Source of the DNA: UBA5614 sp963667535
GTDB taxonomy: Bacteria; Cloacimonadota; Cloacimonadia; Cloacimonadales; Cloacimonadaceae
DNA: 64,000 bases
Direction of reading: 5' to 3'
Assembly (NCBI GenBank): GCA_963667535.2
Contig: CAXXDU010000002.1
Location: 1,178,001 to 1,242,000 of the forward strand
A model generated the notes under the pieces. The model did no database searches, was not told the DNA's origin, and worked only from the letters and a program-made list of their open reading frames with translations. The translations under genes were made by a program, and so were the position numbers. Positions 52,175 through 58,430 of this stretch are shown one piece after another; position 1 is the stretch's first letter, and every line of letters starts with the position of its first letter.

Positions 52175-53078
52175 TATATATGTTTTTTTCTATTCTGATG
52201 AGCCTTCCGCCTTTACCAAAGGACATACTATCAGCCAGGTGATATATAATGGATATTCCTCTGCCATATTCATCAAGCTGGATGCCTTCATTGGTTTTAA
52301 TTTTTTCAAGCCAAAGGGAGTAATCAAAGCCTTGCCCTTCATCCTCTACTTCAATAATAATAACCTGATGCTCCTGGTCAATAGAGAGCCTCAGATGTAT
52401 CATTTTATCGGAAATTCCCGGCAGCAGGAGTTTGCTTTGGATCAGGTTCTTATATTCATCGTAGCTTAGGGTTCGTTCTTTGAGATTGAGATTCAGGGTT
52501 CCGTGAATAAAAGCATTATACAGCATTTCTTCCATGCAGAGGAGTAGTTCATTTATCAGTGTATTGCTCAGATTGAGATTTTGTTTAAAAAACTTAGTAA
52601 AGATTTTGATGAAATCTACCTGCCGAAACATATACGGTGGTAACGATAGCTTGATATCTGCGACACTCATATAGCTGCTAACCTGAAGATAATCCCATTC
52701 ATCTTTCCTCTTGTTAAACTGAATCTGGATAACTTTCAGCAATTGTTCGATTTCAACCGGTTTGCGGATAAAATCGGCTACCCCTGATTGAATTGCCTTA
52801 AAAATACTATCTTGTTCCAGATGACCGGTCATCAGAATAAAAGAAATGTCATCATAATCACGGCGAATGTGTTTAAGCAATTCCATCCCATCCATGCCGG
52901 ACATATCATAAGCGCAAATAACCAGATCATAATCTTTGATAGCTAGTTTCCGCAGAGCATCATGCCCGCTGTATGCAGGGTCAGCTTCATAGCCGGAGAT
53001 ATCGAGAATCTTTATCAGACTATTAACAATGCTTATACTATCATCAACAATCAGGATTCTTATTTCTTTCTCTGCCAT
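52140..53078 (-). CDS. Pseudo-receiver response regulator fused to an RsbW-like HATPase
   Basis: The protein has 312 residues. The N-terminal receiver domain has the acidic pair in ILIVDDS, the Thr in FILMTGH and the Lys in FIRKPVEI. The phospho-acceptor position is Ala56 in DLVICAYDMSGMDG, where active receivers have Asp and then a Pro two residues after; here that Pro is Ser60. The C-terminal part is a HATPase_c domain of anti-sigma/RsbW type: an N-box in ELLLCMEEMLYNAFIHG and a G1 box in IIEVEDEGQGFD. It starts 1 nt after the STAS gene, suggesting a partner-switching pair in which the STAS protein is bound or phosphorylated. Target unknown. Confidence 0.85.
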   Translation of the reverse strand: MAEKEIRILIVDDSISIVNSLIKILDISGYEADPAYSGHDALRKLAIKDYDLVICAYDMSGMDGMELLKHIRRDYDDISFILMTGHLEQDSIFKAIQSGVADFIRKPVEIEQLLKVIQIQFNKRKDEWDYLQVSSYMSVADIKLSLPPYMFRQVDFIKIFTKFFKQNLNLSNTLINELLLCMEEMLYNAFIHGTLNLNLKERTLSYDEYKNLIQSKLLLPGISDKMIHLRLSIDQEHQVIIIEVEDEGQGFDYSLWLEKIKTNEGIQLDEYGRGISIIYHLADSMSFGKGGRLIRIEKNIYNAVSESLQASS

Positions 53079-53387
53079 CTAACCTAAGTTCACAGTAAAC
53101 AATTGATTGAGCTTAAGCATGGAAAACAATTCATAGACGTTATGAGAACATCTTATGACTTCAATCTCACCGCCTTTGGCTATAAAATCTTTGTAAAATA
53201 AGAGAATCTTGCCAATACCTGTACTGCTAATATTACGGCATTCAAGCAGGTCAAATTCCAGCAAAGATGAATTTCCCCGCAGGACTTCATTGAGTTTATC
53301 CTGTAAGATATAGCTGTTATCACTGGTCAGGATGCCTTCAATTTTCATATTGGCAGTCTTATTGTCATAACTCAACTCAATATTCAT
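53079..53387 (-). CDS. STAS-domain anti-sigma factor antagonist-like protein
   Basis: This 102-residue single STAS domain reads MNIELSYDNKTANMKIEGILTSDNSYILQDKLNEVL, then LLEFDLLECRNISSTGIGKILLFYKDF. The SSTG segment is where RsbV/SpoIIAA proteins carry the phosphorylatable Ser. It directly precedes a gene with an RsbW-like kinase domain, so a partner switch is likely. RBS AGGAGG and a near-consensus promoter lie upstream. Confidence 0.88.
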   Translation of the reverse strand: MNIELSYDNKTANMKIEGILTSDNSYILQDKLNEVLRGNSSLLEFDLLECRNISSTGIGKILLFYKDFIAKGGEIEVIRCSHNVYELFSMLKLNQLFTVNLG

Positions 53388-53444
53388 TATACCTCCTTAC
53401 TCATAAAATCTGACGGACATTTCTTACAAATTTTCAATAATTTC

Positions 53445-53473
53445 ATTCTACCCTTTACTTGTTTGGCTGTCAA
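53445..53473 (-). promoter_or_regulatory. Promoter of the STAS/pseudo-receiver genes
   Basis: On the minus strand, TTGACA (53468-53473) and TAGAAT (53445-53450) are separated by exactly 17 nt. The start codon is at 53387. Confidence 0.65.
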
Positions 53474-53633
53474 GCATTTATTTGTTAATATGATATCAGA
53501 CAATTTATTCGAAGCACTATCCCGATGATTAATCGCAAGGAACTCTTACAATGAGGTATTTATCAAATTATTATACAGTATTATCAGGATACGCTTGTAA
53601 TAAAGATAAGGTTGGTTTATGTTGACAATCAGG

Positions 53634-53650
53634 ACGCAATCAGATTGCGT
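53634..53650 (+). promoter_or_regulatory. Operator-like palindrome before the MacAB-like operon
   Basis: ACGCAATC-A-GATTGCGT is a perfect 8-bp palindrome with one central base. It starts 6 nt after a TTGACA (53622-53627) and covers where the -10 box should be, 50 nt before the start codon. That is the typical place for a repressor site. Confidence 0.5.
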
Positions 53651-53699
53651 ACATCAATTAAACTACAGATATACCTAATGAAACTGTTTAGGACGGACA

Positions 53700-55217
53700 A
53701 TGAAGAAAGTAATCAGAATATTAATCATACTGGTTATTATTGCAGCCGCAATAATAGGGTATAGCCTCTACAAAAAAAGCAAAAATAAGCCGGAATGGCG
53801 GCTTGATAATGTAACAACAGGAAGCATTAGGGAAGAAGTTACAGCCAGCGGTTCTTTGAATCCTTCTTCCAAGGTAGAAGTTGGTACAGAAATCTCCGGT
53901 AAGATTGCCAAGTTATTCAAAGACTATAATTCAACTGTAAAAAAGGGTGATATCCTTGCTAAACTGGATACGGAAAATCTGGAGACTGCTCTGGAATCTT
54001 CTCAGGCAGATGTACGCAGATCACAGTTAAGTGCTGACGATGCCAAAGTTGACATGGACTTACAGAAAGAACTTAATAACAAAGGCATGAGCACTTCTTA
54101 TGATTATCAAAAAGCTAAGAATAAATACGACCAGGCAGTGCAAAGTCTGGCAAACGCCCACTATTCCCTGAAAAGAGCAGAGAAAAATCTCAATAATGCT
54201 ATTATCACATCTCCGATTGATGGGGTTATCATCTCAAGAAATGTGGAGGAAGGCCAGACAGTTGCAGCAAGCATGAGTTCTCCAATTTTATTCATTATAG
54301 CCAATAATCTGCGGCAGATGCAAATCAATGCAGATATTGATGAAGCAGACATTGGCAAAATAAAGGTGGGATTACCAGTAGAATTCACTGTAGATGCTTA
54401 TGCAGATGAAAGCTTTGAAGGTAAGGTAAATCAGGTCAGACTCAGTCCCAGCACTACTCAAAACGTAGTAACATATAGTGTGATAATTGATGTGGACAAT
54501 CCGCAAATGAAGCTGCTTCCCGGGATGACTGCTAATGTAACCATCATCGTCCGTGAAAAAGAAGATGTGCTACGCATTCCTGAAAGTGCTCTTCGTTTTA
54601 AGCCCAGCAAAGAGCTCTGGAAATTATTCGGTCTTAAATGGGATGATAAATTCTCCAGTCGTTCAGGCAGACGTTTTGGAAGTGGTCAATCCACAGGGAT
54701 GACAAATAAAGCATCGGGACAAGCTCAACAAGGAGCTTCAGTGCAGGGCAAATCCAAACAATGGGGTAATCAGAAATCTATTCCAGAGAGCTTGCGGGTT
54801 AAATTTGCCAAGATGTCACCTGAACAAAAAGCTGCGTTTAAAGAGAAAATGAAGAAACAAGGTGGTCGTCCTGACTTTGCCAGGATGACACCTGAACAAA
54901 AAGCTGCTTTCAAGAAGAAATCTGCGCAAGGGAATTTTCAAACAGAAGTAAGTCAGTCTACTGATACAAAATTCAGCTTTGCTGCTGATAACAGTGCAGC
55001 AGAGAAACAAAATAAAGGCAGGATTTGGGTACTTGTAAATGGGAAACCAACCCAGATAGAAGTAGTAACAGGATTATCAGACGGTAATTATGCTGAAGTA
55101 ATCTCAGGAGTGAAAGAAGAACAGGAATTGATAATCGGGGTAAATTACAAGAATGCTAAACAAGCCGCAAAAACCAGCACTATTCTAGGTGGTGGCGGTG
55201 GTATGGGACCCCGGTAG
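53700..55217 (+). CDS. MacA-like periplasmic adaptor of an ABC exporter
   Basis: This 505-residue protein is longer than usual MacA (~370). It has an N-terminal membrane anchor (ILIILVIIAAAIIGYSLY), a lipoyl half (VEVGTEISGKIAKLFKDYNSTVKKGDILAKLD), a coiled-coil hairpin (~90-170), the second lipoyl half with PIDGVIISRNVEEGQTV, and a beta-barrel. Between residues ~303 and 440 a low-complexity, Lys/Gln/Ser-rich insertion contains two 21-residue-spaced copies of a 'SPEQKAAFKEK' motif (near 375 and 396). The membrane-proximal domain resumes at IWVLVNGKPTQIEVVTG, and the C-terminus is Gly-rich. It connects the ABC permease downstream to an outer-membrane channel. Confidence 0.9.
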   Translation: MKKVIRILIILVIIAAAIIGYSLYKKSKNKPEWRLDNVTTGSIREEVTASGSLNPSSKVEVGTEISGKIAKLFKDYNSTVKKGDILAKLDTENLETALESSQADVRRSQLSADDAKVDMDLQKELNNKGMSTSYDYQKAKNKYDQAVQSLANAHYSLKRAEKNLNNAIITSPIDGVIISRNVEEGQTVAASMSSPILFIIANNLRQMQINADIDEADIGKIKVGLPVEFTVDAYADESFEGKVNQVRLSPSTTQNVVTYSVIIDVDNPQMKLLPGMTANVTIIVREKEDVLRIPESALRFKPSKELWKLFGLKWDDKFSSRSGRRFGSGQSTGMTNKASGQAQQGASVQGKSKQWGNQKSIPESLRVKFAKMSPEQKAAFKEKMKKQGGRPDFARMTPEQKAAFKKKSAQGNFQTEVSQSTDTKFSFAADNSAAEKQNKGRIWVLVNGKPTQIEVVTGLSDGNYAEVISGVKEEQELIIGVNYKNAKQAAKTSTILGGGGGMGPR

Positions 55218-55225
55218 GAGTCAGC

Positions 55226-55972
55226 ATGCCTGAACCATTAGTAAAAATTGAACACCTGATCAAAACATACATTATGGGTGATGTAGAAGTCCATGCTCTA
55301 CGAGGAGTGGACTTAACTATCCAAGCCGGTGAATTCATAGCTATTATGGGTGCCAGCGGTTCAGGAAAAACTACGTTAATGAATCTTCTCGGATGTCTTG
55401 ACAAACCAACTTCAGGCACATATAGTCTGGACGGAATTGATGTTCATACAATAAATGAAGAAGACCTGGCAGAGCTTCGTAATCAGAAAATAGGATACGT
55501 TTTTCAGTCCTTTTATCTGCTCGCAAGAACTACAGCATATGAGAATGTAGAACTACCACTATTATATAGAACCAAATTATCTCATCATGATAGAAAAGAA
55601 CTCACTATGAAAGCCATGCGAAATGTAAGCATTGAAGACCGCGCCCAACACTATCCCAACCAACTGTCCGGCGGGCAGCAACAGAGAGTAGCAATCGCCA
55701 GAGCAATAGTCAACGAACCAGTCATGCTTCTGGCAGACGAACCTACAGGTAATCTTGACTCGCGCACAAGTGTTGAAGTCATGGCTGTTTTTCAGGAACT
55801 TCATCAAAGAGGCATCACTGTCATTCTTGTCACACATGAACCCGATATTTCCCAATATGCACAGCGGATTATTTCATTCAGAGATGGTAAAATCAGGTCT
55901 GATACCATAAATGCGAAATACCGGAGTGCAATTGAAGATCTAAAGGCTTTACCACCCCTGGAAGAGGATTAA
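55226..55972 (+). CDS. ABC transporter ATP-binding protein, MacB/LolD type
   Basis: This 248-residue protein has Walker A in GASGSGKTTLMNLLGCLD, the Q-loop IGYVFQSFYLL, the signature LSGGQQQRVAIARAI and Walker B VMLLADEPTGNLD, with the D-loop and VTHE switch His. The MacB/LolD/FtsE group is indicated by the start (VKIEHLIKTYIMGDVEVHALRGVDL). It energises the following permease. It starts 8 nt after the adaptor gene. Confidence 0.95.
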   Translation: MPEPLVKIEHLIKTYIMGDVEVHALRGVDLTIQAGEFIAIMGASGSGKTTLMNLLGCLDKPTSGTYSLDGIDVHTINEEDLAELRNQKIGYVFQSFYLLARTTAYENVELPLLYRTKLSHHDRKELTMKAMRNVSIEDRAQHYPNQLSGGQQQRVAIARAIVNEPVMLLADEPTGNLDSRTSVEVMAVFQELHQRGITVILVTHEPDISQYAQRIISFRDGKIRSDTINAKYRSAIEDLKALPPLEED

Positions 55973-55973
55973 T

Positions 55974-57191
55974 ATGTCAATTTCGGCAATCATCAGAATC
56001 GCCTTCAAATCTTTACAGCGTAATAAAACACGTACATTCTTAACCATGCTTGGCATTATCATAGGTGTTGCAGCCGTTATTACGATGCTGGCAATTGGTC
56101 AGGGAGCCAAGAAAATAGTAGAAGACCAGGTAAATAGTATGGGCACCAATGTTATTACTATTTCCTCAAACTTTAGCAGTTCCCGGTCTACTGCACGTTC
56201 TGAAGCCGGAACAGGTAGCCTGGTAAAAGTAGAAGATGTTGATGCTATTAAAAATCAGATAAAAGGTGTTTTGTATGCTTCACCTGTTGTAAGAAGTTAT
56301 GGTCAGATAAAGTATGGTTCCATGAATTGGAGAACCAGGGTTCAGGGTAGCGATGTAGATTATTTTTATATCAGGGATATGCAAGTATCTATGGGCACAC
56401 TGTTTAATAGTAATGAGGTACGTTCCGGCTCCAAAGTATGCGTGCTGGGGCAGACTGTATATTCCAATCTCTTTGGGGAAGATGACCCCATCGGAAAAGT
56501 CATCAGAATCAGAAATATACCTGTTAAGGTCGTCGGAGTACTCAAAGCTAAAGGACAAAACGTTATGGGAGATGACCAGGATGACGTTATTATTGCTCCT
56601 TATACTATGGTACTAACACGTTTTATGGGTGATCACCGACCTCCATTAATGATTAATGTTTCTGCTGAGTCCAAAGATATGATACCTATCGTACAACAAG
56701 ATATAATTGATCTTATGCAACAAAGGCATCGTGATACCACTACTGAAGACTTCTGGGTGCGTACGCAGACTGACATGGCAGAGACTTCCGAAACAGTTTC
56801 CAATACACTCACAATGCTGCTTGCCAGCATTGCCGGCATTTCTTTGTTAGTTGGCGGAATCGGCATTATGAACATTATGCTTGTATCAGTCACTGAAAGA
56901 ATCAAAGAAATAGGCATCCGCATGGCTGTCGGAGCCAAAAAAAGAGACGTCTTACTTCAATTCATTATCGAAGCAGTTTCTATCAGTTTATTAGGTGGCT
57001 TTATCGGAATCGGGCTGGGATATATTGCTGCTAAGATTGTAGGACATACCATGCAGTGGAGTGTATCTGTAACTCCCTGGTCAGTAGTATTAGCTGTCAC
57101 CTTTTCCGGTGCTATCGGTGTATTCTTTGGCTGGTATCCTGCCCGTAAAGCTGCGGGTCTGAATCTGATAGATGCACTTAGATACGAGTAA
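55974..57191 (+). CDS. ABC transporter permease, MacB type
   Basis: This 405-residue protein has one N-terminal membrane helix (TFLTMLGIIIGVAAVITMLAI) after SLQRNKTR, then a periplasmic MacB_PCD domain (~45-270) and a C-terminal FtsX domain with three helices (ISLLVGGIGIMNIMLVSVTERIKEIGIRMAVGAKKRDV and two more). It ends with the usual YPARKAAGLNLIDALRYE. It works by mechanotransmission to move a substrate from the periplasm through a TolC-type duct. Here the ATPase is a separate protein, whereas E. coli MacB fuses them. It begins 1 nt after the ATPase gene. Confidence 0.95.
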   Translation: MSISAIIRIAFKSLQRNKTRTFLTMLGIIIGVAAVITMLAIGQGAKKIVEDQVNSMGTNVITISSNFSSSRSTARSEAGTGSLVKVEDVDAIKNQIKGVLYASPVVRSYGQIKYGSMNWRTRVQGSDVDYFYIRDMQVSMGTLFNSNEVRSGSKVCVLGQTVYSNLFGEDDPIGKVIRIRNIPVKVVGVLKAKGQNVMGDDQDDVIIAPYTMVLTRFMGDHRPPLMINVSAESKDMIPIVQQDIIDLMQQRHRDTTTEDFWVRTQTDMAETSETVSNTLTMLLASIAGISLLVGGIGIMNIMLVSVTERIKEIGIRMAVGAKKRDVLLQFIIEAVSISLLGGFIGIGLGYIAAKIVGHTMQWSVSVTPWSVVLAVTFSGAIGVFFGWYPARKAAGLNLIDALRYE

Positions 57192-57217
57192 CTATTCAGA
57201 ATACAATAAAAAACATC

Positions 57218-57246
57218 TTGCCAATTGCATGTGATTCAAACATACT
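57218..57246 (+). promoter_or_regulatory. Candidate promoter of the DUF697-like gene
   Basis: TTGCCA (57218-57223) and CATACT (57241-57246) are separated by 17 nt, with the start codon 33 nt further on. Confidence 0.35.
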
Positions 57247-57279
57247 GTCTTAAGTAACAGATAATAAGAGGTGTACCAG

Positions 57280-57846
57280 ATGGAAACACAAATTGGTTTA
57301 ACAGAAAAAGCTTACGATATCATCCAGAAGAAAAGTGAAGATAATACTATTGCCCAGTCTTTGAGTGGTATCTTTGGCTGGCCTATTACAATCGGTACTG
57401 ACATTGCCGTTATCCCGATGATTTATGTTCCGCTATGGGATAGACTTCGCGAGTTGTATTCCCGTTCCAATGTTGCTCAGGATTCTGCAACCAATATTAT
57501 CAAAGGTATTATTTCGGAAATCTTTATCGATATTGCTTTTGATAAATTTATGGGCAATATACCACTCGTGGGAATCTATTTTAATGCTATCTGCGCCAAG
57601 ACCATGACCTGGCGATTGGGAACTCTGTTTACTATGCTGGCTGCCAGAGGTGAAGAAGTGGAAGGCATGGATGTGAAAGATAGTATGGCTTTGATACGCA
57701 AGATTTTTCCACAATCTGATATGTTTAAATTCGTTACTCCTGAAAAGGATAAATTTCTCAAACTCATTAATGGTATATCCAATCTTAACCAGGAAGACTA
57801 TAACCGTAAAGTGGATAAAATGCTTGATATGATGGATGAACTTTAA
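57280..57846 (+). CDS. DUF697-like membrane-associated protein
   Basis: I chose ATG 57280, 7 nt behind AAGAGG, over an in-frame GTG at 57271. The 188-residue product has two moderately hydrophobic helices (SLSGIFGWPITIGTDIAVIPMIYVPLW and FMGNIPLVGIYFNAICAKTMTWRLGTLFTMLAARG) in a pattern that resembles DUF697/YcjF-type proteins, which often accompany dynamin-like or Era-like GTPases. No GTPase gene is adjacent. The similarity is by general pattern and not certain. A REP-like hairpin starts directly after the stop codon. Confidence 0.6.
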   Translation: METQIGLTEKAYDIIQKKSEDNTIAQSLSGIFGWPITIGTDIAVIPMIYVPLWDRLRELYSRSNVAQDSATNIIKGIISEIFIDIAFDKFMGNIPLVGIYFNAICAKTMTWRLGTLFTMLAARGEEVEGMDVKDSMALIRKIFPQSDMFKFVTPEKDKFLKLINGISNLNQEDYNRKVDKMLDMMDEL

Positions 57847-57896
57847 GAAGTTGTGTCATCCTGAGCTTGTCGAAGGACGAAGCAAGACACAACTTC
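57847..57896. repeat. REP-like hairpin element 1
   Basis: An 11-bp perfect inverted pair, GAAGTTGTGTC (57847-57857) / GACACAACTTC (57886-57896), encloses the core TCCTGAGCTTGTCGAAGGA (57859-57877). It begins at the base after the stop codon of the upstream gene and may serve as its terminator. Confidence 0.8.
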
Positions 57897-57906
57897 ACTG
57901 ATACCG

Positions 57907-58188
57907 TTATTTCTTTGTCTTTGTTAATTCGACCAGCAAATCAAAATCTTCATTTATCAAGGCTTCTTTCTTTTCTCGTCTCCAACCCTTGATTTGTTTC
58001 TCTGCCATGATTGCATCTCTTGGTGTTGGAAACGCTTGTGCAAAAACTAATTGAACCGGACGTCGATTATATGTATAGCACTTGGGGTTCAATCCTGAAT
58101 TGTGTTCGGAAACCCTATTTTCGAAATTGTTTGTAACACCTGTGTAGTATTTTCCATCAAAGCACTTAACAATATAGACATACATCAC
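57907..58188 (-). CDS. GIY-YIG nuclease-domain protein (UPF0213 type)
   Basis: This 93-residue single GIY-YIG domain starts MMYVYIVKCFDGKYYTGVT, the degenerate 'YVYI...YYTGVT' form of the motif with both Tyr. It has the catalytic Arg in NNFENRVSEHNSG, and AEKQIKGWRREKKEALI with the metal-binding Glu and typical C-terminal Lys run. This family is UPF0213/YhbQ-like; the nuclease function is inferred. The gene is bracketed by four hairpin elements sharing one core sequence: one downstream, two in tandem upstream, and a fourth further upstream. Confidence 0.9.
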   Translation of the reverse strand: MMYVYIVKCFDGKYYTGVTNNFENRVSEHNSGLNPKCYTYNRRPVQLVFAQAFPTPRDAIMAEKQIKGWRREKKEALINEDFDLLVELTKTKK

Positions 58189-58342
58189 AAAAGCCTCTCA
58201 ATTGGCGAGTCGCTTCGTCCTTCGACAAGCTCAGGATGACACCTTCGGTGTCTTGCGAAGCTTGCAAAAGCATCTCAATTGACAAATCGCTTCGTCCTTC
58301 GACAGGCTCAGGATGACACCTTCGGTGTCTTACGAAGCTTGC
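58189..58342. repeat. Two tandem 77-bp copies of the REP-like element (inverted orientation)
   Basis: Units at 58189-58265 and 58266-58342 are about 90% identical. Each carries the core in inverted orientation (CCTTCGACA-A/G-GCTCAGGA), a small hairpin GACACC-TTC-GGTGTC, and an outer pair GCTTCG...CGAAGC. The first unit begins at the base after the GIY-YIG start codon. Confidence 0.85.
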
Positions 58343-58379
58343 AAAACCATGATTAATTACACATGTAAATACTTAAGAC

Positions 58380-58418
58380 ATTGTGTCATCCTGAGCTTGT
58401 CGAAGGATAAGACACAAT
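58380..58418. repeat. REP-like hairpin element 4
   Basis: ATTGTGTC (58380-58387) and GACACAAT (58411-58418) enclose the same core, TCCTGAGCTTGTCGAAGGA. It has the same orientation as the element at 57847-57896 and lies 13 nt beyond the fusA stop. Confidence 0.8.
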
Positions 58419-58430
58419 TTTAAGTAAATA

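Larger units (their letters stand above)
53388..53699. other. 312-nt divergent promoter region
   Basis: It carries the STAS promoter on the minus strand and, for the export operon, TTGACA at 53622-53627 followed by a palindrome (53634-53650). No gene was seen. Confidence 0.6.

Noticed and set aside
57847..57896. Ordinary Rho-independent terminator only
   Set aside because: The stem could stop transcription, but the same core recurs three more times nearby with other stems and no U-tracts, so a repeat element is the better description.
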